NCBI GenBank assembly: GCA_903919215.1
Contig: CAIXHI010000118.1
Location: forward strand, 1-12,176
Direction: 5' to 3'
DNA from: an uncultured Acidimicrobiaceae bacterium
Lineage (GTDB): Bacteria; Actinomycetota; Acidimicrobiia; Acidimicrobiales; Ilumatobacteraceae
Length of the DNA: 12,176 bases
Shown here: one piece after another, positions 1-6,037 of the stretch
Position numbering within the stretch: the stretch's first letter is position 1
How the letters are laid out: every line of letters begins with the position of its first letter
The notes under the pieces: generated by a model
What the model was told of the DNA's origin: nothing
Databases searched by the model: none
The model's input: the letters and a program-made list of their open reading frames with translations, nothing else
Position numbers and translations under genes: made by a program

Positions 1-528
1 CGGGTCGTTGCGACCCACGACCTTGGCACTGTCGTCCCACTCGCGTAGCTGTACCGCAGCGCGGAACTGCGGGTGCGCCTCGAAGCGAGCTTGTTCTTCG
101 CGGGTCATCCGGCCGCCTTGTAGCACCAGGCTGCGCATCGATGCGTCGCTCAGCGTCATCAGGTAGCCGGCATCAACGGCGCAGCGCCAGCGTTTGGCAT
201 CCACATGGAGGGCGATCGGGGCGGTGACCAACACAGGGAAGAGCAGTGCCAGCATGCGCACCCCGACGGCCTCATGGCGCAGGTCGGTGTCGAATGCTTC
301 CGGTCGCGGCCCGTTCTCAGCGAGGTCGACGAGGTGGCCGACATCGTGGAGTAACGCGGCTGCGACCAACTCGTCGCTGGCCCCAGCGGCAATCGCCAAC
401 TCGGCTGCCTGCACGGCGTGCACCGTCTGAGTGACGTCCTCGCTGTAGTACTCGCCACCCCAATGGTGGTAGAGGTCGACAATCTCGTCGACGTCGACGA
501 ACTGCGGAAACTTGGTCCTCTGGTTCAT
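1..528 (-). CDS. phnZ: HD-domain diiron oxygenase, PhnZ/TmpB-like (phosphonate C-P bond cleavage), 3' end cut by window edge
   Basis: The first 176 residues are visible; the stop lies beyond base 1. PhnZ-type enzymes are about 190 aa, so little is missing. They use a mixed-valent diiron site and O2 to split 1-hydroxy-2-aminoethylphosphonate into glycine and phosphate; TmpB does the same for the trimethylated compound. The known signature is visible: Tyr27-x-x-Glu30 (lid residues), His37, His61-Asp62, His85, His108 and Asp165. The C-terminal blocks LSDAS (126-130), QGGRM (137-141) and REWDD (162-166) also match my memory of PhnZ. The Tyr-to-His spacing (10) and His-to-HD spacing (24) are as in PhnZ. 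The start is the ATG at 526-528, which overlaps the stop of the upstream dioxygenase gene as ATGA, with a GGAAG Shine-Dalgarno about 7 nt upstream. The substrate (2-AEP, its trimethyl form or hydroxymethylphosphonate) cannot be fixed from sequence alone. Confidence 0.85.
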   Translation of the reverse strand, partial: MNQRTKFPQFVDVDEIVDLYHHWGGEYYSEDVTQTVHAVQAAELAIAAGASDELVAAALLHDVGHLVDLAENGPRPEAFDTDLRHEAVGVRMLALLFPVLVTAPIALHVDAKRWRCAVDAGYLMTLSDASMRSLVLQGGRMTREEQARFEAHPQFRAAVQLREWDDSAKVVGRNDP

Positions 529-1274
529 ACGGGTCTTCCTTCGAAGTCGTTGATCAAGCTCACCTGGACAGTGCCGGTGGTGTGGGGGGTGTGGCGGAAC
601 TCACGCAACTTCTGCGCGTAGTACGCGGCACGCAGGTCGCCTTCGGCGGCCGCGTTGTATGTCGGGTAGACGGCCCGTCGGTCGCGGGTCGTGTGGTTCG
701 GTCCACTGCGATGCGGGGTGCGGCTGTGGAACCACAGCACCTGACCGGCGCGCACTTCCACAGGTGTCCAGTTCAGCGTGGCGACGACGGCGTCTGCGAT
801 GCAACCACGCTCGTTCATCGGCAGCACGTCGGCGAAGCAGTCAGCGACCACTTCCAGGCAGCCGTTCTCGCGCAGCGAGTCGTCGATCGCAATCATGCAC
901 GACACGTGGGTGTCGACGAAGCGGTAGGCGGGTGCGTCCTGGTGCGGCGAATAGCCTGCGCCGCCCGCGAGCTTGTAGTTGATCTTCTCCTTGTAGAGCA
1001 CAGCCGGCTCACCGAGGAGCGCCCCGGCGGTCTCGAGCAGCACACCGCTGGTGAGCATCGTGCGCAGCGGTGCGTGGAAGGGGACGAAGTTCTCGCTGCG
1101 GCACAGCCGTGGGCCGAGGTCGGTCAACTCTCGATAGTGCAGCCATTCACCCTCGTCGGGCCAGTGCTGCACTTCGTCCACCCATGTCCGCAGTCGCTCC
1201 ACCACTGGGGCCGCGAACGGGCTCGTCAACACCCAGCCGTGACGGCGGAAGTGGTCGACGGTCTGGGTGTCCAT
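525..1274 (-). CDS. phnY: PhyH-family Fe(II)/2-oxoglutarate dioxygenase, PhnY-like (phosphonate alpha-hydroxylase)
   Basis: A 249-aa cytoplasmic phytanoyl-CoA dioxygenase fold. The iron-binding facial triad is visible as His111-x-Asp113 (in YSPHQDAPAY) and His188 (in TPHRSGPNH), with Arg198/Arg199 placed to bind 2-oxoglutarate. In PhnY/PhnZ systems the PhyH enzyme hydroxylates the alpha carbon of 2-aminoethylphosphonate and the HD enzyme then cleaves the C-P bond. The 4-bp ATGA overlap with the phnZ-like gene implies translational coupling and supports this role over a generic PhyH. The start is well fixed: an in-frame stop lies three codons upstream. No clear Shine-Dalgarno is seen; a weak CACACT hexamer lies 8 nt before the ATG. 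The family call is firm. The substrate is inferred from the partner gene. Confidence 0.82.
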   Translation of the reverse strand: MDTQTVDHFRRHGWVLTSPFAAPVVERLRTWVDEVQHWPDEGEWLHYRELTDLGPRLCRSENFVPFHAPLRTMLTSGVLLETAGALLGEPAVLYKEKINYKLAGGAGYSPHQDAPAYRFVDTHVSCMIAIDDSLRENGCLEVVADCFADVLPMNERGCIADAVVATLNWTPVEVRAGQVLWFHSRTPHRSGPNHTTRDRRAVYPTYNAAAEGDLRAAYYAQKLREFRHTPHTTGTVQVSLINDFEGRPV

Positions 1275-1386
1275 AGTCCATCAGTGTGCCAACGGGCACT
1301 GCTGCGAGCGCGGCAATGGTGACGAGCACGCGCAAGGTTTCGCCGGTGGTCATGTTGCGTTCACCGCCATGTGGCCTGACACCACC

Positions 1387-1392
1387 TACCGT
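1387..1392 (+). promoter_or_regulatory. Candidate -10 element (TACCGT) of mgsA
   Basis: TACCGT fits the TAnnnT form and would place a transcript start near 1399, about 20 nt before the ATG. That leaves room for the GGAGG Shine-Dalgarno at 1409-1413. No -35 match is seen at 16-18 bp. This is weak, single-motif evidence. The 145-bp gap 1275-1419 between the divergent phnY-like gene and mgsA shows nothing else convincing. Confidence 0.35.
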
Positions 1393-1419
1393 TCAGTTAC
1401 AACGAGCTGGAGGTGTGCG

Positions 1420-1845
1420 ATGACCACGACCCGACGGAGCCGTCACCGGATCGCATTGGTGGCCCACGACCACAAGAAAGCCGACCTGATCGAGTGGGCC
1501 GAGTTCAACCGCGGCACGCTCGTACGTCACGATCTGGTGGCCACCGGCACCACCGGTCTCCTGCTGCAGGAGAAGGTCGGCCTCGATGTGAAGCGATTGC
1601 ACAGCGGCCCGCTCGGCGGCGACATGCAACTCGGCGCGCTCATCACCGAAGGGGATATCGACCTGCTCGTGTTCTTCTGGGATCCGTTGGAGCCACAGCC
1701 CCATGACCCCGATGTCCGCGCGTTGTTGCGGATCGCCGTGGTCTACAACACGCCGACGGCGTGTAACCGGGCGACGGCCGACTACCTGATTTCATCGCCA
1801 CTGTTTGCCTCAGCCGATTACCCGCGGTCATCCAAGAAGGGATGA
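1420..1845 (+). CDS. mgsA: Methylglyoxal synthase
   Basis: A 141-aa enzyme converting dihydroxyacetone phosphate to methylglyoxal and inorganic phosphate, a glycolytic bypass. The family fingerprint is very clear: VAHDHKK (14-20), ATGTTG (41-46), SGPLGGD (62-68), FFWDPLEPQPHDPD (85-98) and CNRATADYLISSP (115-127). Catalytic and phosphate-binding positions match E. coli MgsA with an offset of 3: His16, Asp17, Asp68, His95 and Asp98. The start is the ATG at 1420 because GGAGG lies 6 nt upstream and family homology begins here; the same frame stays open to 1267 but that stretch has no family similarity. E. coli MgsA is strongly inhibited by phosphate, which is notable beside a phosphonate-to-phosphate operon. 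The stop codon is inside a hairpin. Confidence 0.96.
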   Translation: MTTTRRSRHRIALVAHDHKKADLIEWAEFNRGTLVRHDLVATGTTGLLLQEKVGLDVKRLHSGPLGGDMQLGALITEGDIDLLVFFWDPLEPQPHDPDVRALLRIAVVYNTPTACNRATADYLISSPLFASADYPRSSKKG

Positions 1846-1852
1846 CCGCGGG
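1821..1852. terminator. 13-bp perfect hairpin at the mgsA stop, likely bidirectional terminator or 3' end
   Basis: The left arm CCCGCGGTCATCC (1821-1833) and right arm GGATGACCGCGGG (1840-1852) pair perfectly around a 6-nt loop. The mgsA stop TGA (1843-1845) lies in the right arm. The hairpin sits between two convergent genes, as expected of a shared transcription end. There is no T-tract on either side, so it is not a canonical intrinsic terminator; such U-less hairpins are common in high-GC actinobacteria. Confidence 0.65.
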
Positions 1853-1872
1853 CAGGAACAGGATGAGCTGCG

Positions 1873-2424
1873 TCAGCCGACGCGGTGCAGCGTGTTCGCG
1901 TCGGTGTGCGCGAACGTCTCGCCGAACTCCTTCATCTTCAGCCCGGTGGTCTCGGCGTAGCTCCAGTTGCCGTCACCGATGGTGATGGTGACCTCGTAGC
2001 TGACGCTGCTGGCGTTGGCCGTGAGGTACTGGTTCTCGGCGATCTTGTACTGCGGGTCGTCGATGGCAGCCTTCATCGTGAAGCTGGTGGCGTCGGCCGA
2101 GGCCACGCCGCCGGCGAGCACGGTGATGCCGCGGGGCACCACAAAGCCACGCAACACTTCACCGGTGGCGCTGTCCCACAGCCAGTAGCCGACCTCGGTG
2201 TGGAACGGGTTGTCTTCGCTCTCGCGCCACATCGCGGTCTTGTAGTCGAGGCCGTAGAGGTGCTGGCGGCCGTTGTCGACCGGACCGAACGGCTTGAGCG
2301 TGACCTTCTCCTTGTAGGGCGTGCCGAGCACCTTGCCCTGGGAGTGCGAGTAGGCAGTGTCGAGACCGCCCGTCCCTTCCCACTCACCGATCAGACCTGC
2401 GAGGGGGCCCCATTCGTTCGCCAT
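1873..2424 (-). CDS. Heme-binding beta-barrel (nitrobindin/THAP4-like, FABP-like) protein
   Basis: A 183-aa soluble protein that looks like a nitrobindin-type lipocalin-like barrel, a family binding ferric heme and reacting with NO or peroxynitrite. Visible support: the N-terminal GEWEGTG motif (13-19), the FHTEVGYWLWD block (74-84), alternating beta-strand-like segments, and a C-terminal ETTGLKM...HTDANTLHRV block (159-182) with candidate heme-ligand histidines 173 and 180. Which His binds heme I infer only from position. The start ATG at 2422-2424 has a strong AGGAG about 6 nt upstream. It is 41 nt downstream of the alpha/beta hydrolase gene on the same strand and may be co-transcribed. It could also bind a fatty acid or another hydrophobic ligand. 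Confidence 0.7.
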   Translation of the reverse strand: MANEWGPLAGLIGEWEGTGGLDTAYSHSQGKVLGTPYKEKVTLKPFGPVDNGRQHLYGLDYKTAMWRESEDNPFHTEVGYWLWDSATGEVLRGFVVPRGITVLAGGVASADATSFTMKAAIDDPQYKIAENQYLTANASSVSYEVTITIGDGNWSYAETTGLKMKEFGETFAHTDANTLHRVG

Positions 2425-2465
2425 GTGTGTCTCCTCTTTCGTAGTTGTGTGAACTGAGGGTGAGC

Positions 2466-3197
2466 CTACGGTTGCTGCCGAGCGAGACGGGCGAGGATTG
2501 CGGCAGTCTGCGGCACCTTGGTGATCAGCGGCGAATGGTCGGCATCGAGCGTGAGCACGTGGCCGCAGCGAGCGGCCAACAGGTCTTGGTGGTTGATCGC
2601 AATCGCCCGGTCGCGCAGGCAGCGCACGAACGTGCTGGGCACCTTCTTCCAGCCGGCGCCCGTGGCCGGCTGCACGAATGTGGCGATCGGCTGCTCGTTC
2701 AATCGCGCCACCGCGGCCTGGGCGACTGCCGGTGCTGCGTCGCCGTAGATCGCCGGGATCGCAGCCTGTGGGTCGAGTACGAGCGTGCCGTGATCGCTGC
2801 GACTGCGGGCCGCACCCAACAACGTCAGCGGCTCTTCCGGCACGCCGTTCAGCACGCCGATCTTCACCACGGACTCGCCCTCGTCGAGTACGAACGCCGA
2901 GATGTACACGAGGTGGCGCACGTGGTTGGTGTGCAGCGCGGCCTCACCGATCACCGCGCCGCCGTAGCTGTGGCCGACCAACACCACGTCAGTGCCCAGG
3001 CGGTCGATCGCCTCAGCCACGCAGGCTGCGTCACCGTGTAGGTCTCCCGGCGGCAACGGCGACAGACCGTGTCCCGGGAGATCGATCGCGTACGACGGCA
3101 CGCCCAGCTGGTCGAGTTCGGCCTGCAACGCGCTCCAACACCAGGCACCATGCCAGGCACCGTGCACCAGGACGACAGGCAACACCGAGTCACTCAT
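2466..3197 (-). CDS. Alpha/beta hydrolase (esterase, EstC/MES-like)
   Basis: A 243-aa soluble alpha/beta hydrolase. The oxyanion segment LVHGAWHGAW is at 10-19 and the nucleophile elbow GHSYGG at 75-80 (Ser77). The catalytic acid is likely Asp196 in the CLRDRAI segment, and the catalytic His is His221 in DADHSP. This layout resembles the plant methylesterase/hydroxynitrile lyase-like branch and bacterial EstC-type esterases. The substrate is unknown. The start ATG at 3195-3197 lies 22 nt after the acyl-CoA carboxylase stop, so co-transcription from the dehydrogenase promoter is likely. A CAGACT hexamer preceded by TG, 6 nt before the ATG, might also give an internal leaderless start; no Shine-Dalgarno is seen. 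The stop is TAG. Confidence 0.85.
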   Translation of the reverse strand: MSDSVLPVVLVHGAWHGAWCWSALQAELDQLGVPSYAIDLPGHGLSPLPPGDLHGDAACVAEAIDRLGTDVVLVGHSYGGAVIGEAALHTNHVRHLVYISAFVLDEGESVVKIGVLNGVPEEPLTLLGAARSRSDHGTLVLDPQAAIPAIYGDAAPAVAQAAVARLNEQPIATFVQPATGAGWKKVPSTFVRCLRDRAIAINHQDLLAARCGHVLTLDADHSPLITKVPQTAAILARLARQQP

Positions 3198-3219
3198 CGC
3201 GTCAGTCTGGCACCGTGGA

Positions 3220-4758
3220 TCAACCCATGTAGATGGCGTGGCGCTTCTCGACGGCGTGGCGGTCGGTGGGGTCGGCGAGTGCGAAGCGGTTGATCAGCTC
3301 GGCGCGCAGTGCCTCGAACGGGACCACCGAGTCGATGACCAGTTCGCTGGCCAGGCGGTACAGATCCACATCGACCTCGTACGCGTCACGCAACTGCGTC
3401 ACATAGGCGGCGCGTTCGTCGAGATCGGCGATGGCCTGGATCTTGTTCGCGTACACCGCGTTCACGGCGGGCTCTGGGCCCATCACCGCGATCTTCGCCG
3501 TGGGCAGGGCAATGACGGCGATCGGGTCGAACGCGGGACCGCACATCGCGTACAGACCGGCACCGTAGGCCTTGCGCACAATGACGCTGATCTTGGGCAC
3601 CGTGGCTTCGGTGACGGCGGTGATCATTTTGGCCCCATGGCGGATGATGCCCTGACGCTCGACCTGGCTGCCGATCATGAACCCGGGAACGTCGGCGAGG
3701 AACACGAGCGGGATGGTGTAGGCGTCGCACATCCACACGAAGCGGGCGGCCTTGTCGGCCGAATCGCCGAACAGCACACCGCCCTTGTGCATCGGGTTGT
3801 TGGCGACGATGCCCACAACGTGGCCATCGAGGCGGCCGAAGCCGGTGGTGAGCTCGGGTGCGAACAGCGGCTTCAGCTCGAAGAAGCTGTCGCCGTCGAC
3901 GAGGCACTCGATGACCTTGCGCATGTCGTAGCCAGCGGTCTCCAGCGCAGGCAGTTCCTTGCGGGTGAGTTCGCGCACGGGTGGCTCGGGCTGCACCTGC
4001 TCGGGGCGGTCGCGCCAGCGGTCGGGCAGGTAGCTGAACAGGTGCTTGGCCTGCGCGATGGCGTGCGGGTCGTCGACGGCGAGGTTGTCGCCGCAGCCCG
4101 AGACGCTGGCGTGCATGCGCGCACCGCCCATCTCTTCCAGCGTCACCTGCTCGCCGATGACCTCTTCGGCCATGCGCGGCGAGCCGAGGTACATCGAAGC
4201 GTTGCCCTCGACCATGATCACCACGTCGCAAAAGGCGGGGATGTAGGCGCCACCTGCGGCCGACGGGCCGAACAGACAGCAGATCTGGGGCACCTTGCCC
4301 GACAGCTTCACCTGGTTGGCGAAGATCCGTCCGGCGCCGCGGCGACCGGGGAACAGATCGACCTGGTCGGTGATGCGCGCGCCCGCCGAGTCGATGAACC
4401 AGAAGATCGGCAGTTCATGGCGCAGTGCGTATTCGGTGACGCGCACGATCTTCTCCACCGTGCGCGCACCCCACGAACCGGCCTTCACCGTCGGGTCGTT
4501 GGCGACGACGAGTGCGGGGCGACCGTCAACACGGCCCTGTCCGGTGACGACGCCATCGGCGGGCAGATCCTCGGCCATCGTGTTGGCCAGCAGGCCGTCC
4601 TCCACGAACGTGCCCTCGTCGAACAACAGCGCGAGCCGGTCGCGCACGAACAACTTGTTCTGGCGAGCGAGCTTGTCGCGCTCCGCGCCTCCTCGTGCGT
4701 GCAGGTTGCCCAGGCGGGCGCGATCCTCGCGGACCACCAGGTCTTCGTGTTCGTTCAT
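3220..4758 (-). CDS. accD: Acyl-CoA carboxylase beta subunit (carboxyltransferase)
   Basis: A 512-aa carboxyltransferase that moves a carboxyl group from biotin to an acyl-CoA. It has the two crotonase-like halves of the family. The N-terminal half carries FIDSAGARI (121-129) and the glycine oxyanion motif GPSAAGGAYIP (164-174). The C-terminal half carries NNPMHKGGVLF (320-330), LADVPGFMIG (354-363) and RKAYGAGLYAM (395-405). Length is normal for PccB/MccB/AccD proteins. No biotin carboxylase or BCCP subunit is in the window, so the alpha partner must be elsewhere. The substrate (propionyl, methylcrotonyl or another acyl-CoA) is not decidable by eye. The start ATG is preceded by GAGGG at about 7 nt. 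It lies 24 nt after the acyl-CoA dehydrogenase stop, so the two are almost certainly one operon. Confidence 0.92.
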   Translation of the reverse strand: MNEHEDLVVREDRARLGNLHARGGAERDKLARQNKLFVRDRLALLFDEGTFVEDGLLANTMAEDLPADGVVTGQGRVDGRPALVVANDPTVKAGSWGARTVEKIVRVTEYALRHELPIFWFIDSAGARITDQVDLFPGRRGAGRIFANQVKLSGKVPQICCLFGPSAAGGAYIPAFCDVVIMVEGNASMYLGSPRMAEEVIGEQVTLEEMGGARMHASVSGCGDNLAVDDPHAIAQAKHLFSYLPDRWRDRPEQVQPEPPVRELTRKELPALETAGYDMRKVIECLVDGDSFFELKPLFAPELTTGFGRLDGHVVGIVANNPMHKGGVLFGDSADKAARFVWMCDAYTIPLVFLADVPGFMIGSQVERQGIIRHGAKMITAVTEATVPKISVIVRKAYGAGLYAMCGPAFDPIAVIALPTAKIAVMGPEPAVNAVYANKIQAIADLDERAAYVTQLRDAYEVDVDLYRLASELVIDSVVPFEALRAELINRFALADPTDRHAVEKRHAIYMG

Positions 4759-4782
4759 CCCAATCCCTCGTTCATGGTGCGA

Positions 4783-5925
4783 TCATCCCACCGGAAGCCC
4801 GAGGCCGCGCGAAATCACGAGGCGCTGGATCTCGCTGGTGCCTTCGCCGACTTCGAGGATCTTCGCGTCGCGGTAGAAGCGGGCGGCTGGGCCTTCGATG
4901 AACCCCGACCCGCCGAGCACCTGGGTGGCCACGCGGGCGGCGGTCATTGCCGTCTCGGTGCTGTACAGCTTGGCCATCGCGGCTTCTTGCTTGAACGGCC
5001 TGCCCTGGTCCTTCAACCTGGCCGCGCCGTAGGTGAGGTTGCGGCTGTTCTGCACGGCGACGGCGAGGTCGGCGATCTGGAACGCCAGACCCTGGAAACG
5101 GCCGATCGGGCCGCCGAACGCCTGACGCTCCTTGGCGTACTCGATGCTCATGTCGAGGCAGGCCTGCGCGCTGCCGAGGGCGAGGGCGCTGATCGCGATG
5201 CGACCGTCGTCGAGGATCTTCAGGAAGTTGCGGAAGCCCGTGCCGCGCGCACCGAGCATGTTGGCGGCAGGCACACGGCAGTCGGCGAGCGTGATGCCAT
5301 GTGTGTCGCTGGCGTGCCACCCGAGCTTGTTGTAGGCCGGTTCGATGATCAGGCCGGGGGTGCCATTGGGAACGACGAACGAGCTGATCTCGCCGGGGCC
5401 GGTGAGCGCGGTGACCGTGACGATGGACGTGATCGGCGTGCCGCTGTTGGTGAGGAACGCCTTGCTGCCGTTGATCACCCATTCGCCGGTGGCCTCGTCG
5501 AGGACGGCTTTGGTGCGGGTGCCCCCGGCATCGCTGCCGGCATCGGGTTCGGTGAGGCCGAACGCACCGAGGCGTCGACCGGCGATGAGGTCGGGCAGCC
5601 ACTCTGTTTGTTGATCTGGCGTGCCGAACGAGTGGATCGGGTTGGCGCCCAGGCCGACACCGGCGGACAACGTGATCCCGAGACTCTGGTTGACCTGACC
5701 GATCTCCTCGATCGCGATGCACAGCGAGGTGAAGTCACCGCCGCCGCCACCCAACTCCTCAGGGAAGGCGATGCCGAACAGGCCGAGGTCGGCCATCTTG
5801 GTGACGGCCTCCATCGGCAGTTCAGCGGCGGCCTCCCAGCGATCGACGTGGGGCAGCAACTCGCGACGGGCGAAGTCGCGGACGACGGCGCGGAACGCGT
5901 CGTGTTCCTCGGTGCGCTCGATCAT
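4783..5925 (-). CDS. Acyl-CoA dehydrogenase (SCAD/MCAD-type FAD enzyme)
   Basis: A 380-aa FAD flavoprotein that oxidises acyl-CoA to 2-enoyl-CoA and passes electrons to ETF. Visible signatures: GLTEPDAGSDAGG (123-135), the RQAFGGPIGRFQ helix (267-278), QVLGGSGF (335-342) and YRDAKILEVGEGTSEIQR (351-368). The catalytic base is Glu361, at the SCAD/MCAD position. Isovaleryl-CoA dehydrogenase has Gly/Ala there and its Glu in a DLER segment; here that segment reads DDGR (239-242), so isovaleryl-CoA dehydrogenase is unlikely. The same frame runs open to 6201, but similarity starts at MIERTEEH. ATGs at 5923-5925 (GAGAG 5 nt upstream) and 5935-5937 are both possible; I prefer the former. It is the first gene of the probable operon with the carboxylase, hydrolase and heme-barrel genes. 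Confidence 0.9.
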   Translation of the reverse strand: MIERTEEHDAFRAVVRDFARRELLPHVDRWEAAAELPMEAVTKMADLGLFGIAFPEELGGGGGDFTSLCIAIEEIGQVNQSLGITLSAGVGLGANPIHSFGTPDQQTEWLPDLIAGRRLGAFGLTEPDAGSDAGGTRTKAVLDEATGEWVINGSKAFLTNSGTPITSIVTVTALTGPGEISSFVVPNGTPGLIIEPAYNKLGWHASDTHGITLADCRVPAANMLGARGTGFRNFLKILDDGRIAISALALGSAQACLDMSIEYAKERQAFGGPIGRFQGLAFQIADLAVAVQNSRNLTYGAARLKDQGRPFKQEAAMAKLYSTETAMTAARVATQVLGGSGFIEGPAARFYRDAKILEVGEGTSEIQRLVISRGLGLPVG

Positions 5926-5945
5926 TTTGGCTCTCATTTCGACTA

Positions 5946-5990
5946 CTAAACGAACGTTCAACATATCACGCGTGATTGAACGATCGTTAG
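5946..5990. promoter_or_regulatory. Composite palindromic operator, TetR-like
   Basis: Left arm CTAAACGAACGTTCA (5946-5960) and right arm TGAACGATCGTTAG (5977-5990) are near-perfect inverted copies, and each contains its own palindrome (GAACGTTC 5952-5959; AACGATCGTT 5979-5988). Between them is a 12-bp perfect palindrome, ATCACGCGTGAT (5965-5976). AACG-N2-CGTT cores are typical of TetR-family operators for acyl-CoA genes. The element lies between the divergent acyl-CoA dehydrogenase and DUF2207 genes and covers the likely -10 of the dehydrogenase. The binding protein is unknown; the TetR gene at 7793 is only a candidate. Confidence 0.75.
5960..5968 (-). promoter_or_regulatory. Extended -10 (TGATATGTT) for the acyl-CoA dehydrogenase operon
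   Basis: Read on the minus strand, TATGTT (5965 to 5960) fits TAnnnT and is preceded by TGn, the extended -10 signature. Transcription would start near 5953, 15-27 nt before the candidate ATGs. The hexamer lies inside the composite palindrome, so a bound repressor would block RNA polymerase. No -35 match is visible. Confidence 0.5.
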
Positions 5991-6025
5991 GGAAACTTTG
6001 GCCGGCCCGACCTGGGCGGTTCGGA

Positions 6026-6031
6026 TACCGT
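6026..6031 (+). promoter_or_regulatory. Candidate -10 (TACCGT) giving a leaderless DUF2207 mRNA
   Basis: TACCGT ends 6 nt before the ATG at 6038, and no Shine-Dalgarno is present. This spacing matches a transcript starting at or next to the start codon, as at other plus-strand genes here. Confidence 0.4.
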
Positions 6032-6037
6032 GCGGGC

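Noticed and set aside
1355..1402. PHO box between phnY-like gene and mgsA
   Set aside because: GTTCACC occurs once and GTTCAG 32 nt later, but the adjacent 11-bp units do not repeat. It is too weak to annotate; mentioned only as part of a hypothesis.
2992..5949. 985-aa open frame on the plus strand antisense to the carboxylase and dehydrogenase genes
   Set aside because: It is His/Arg/Val-rich with no recognisable family and lies opposite two certain genes. Long antisense open frames are a known artefact of high-GC codon bias.
5717..6037. Upstream extension of the DUF2207 frame
   Set aside because: It is antisense to the dehydrogenase, and the signal-like sequence begins at the ATG at 6038.
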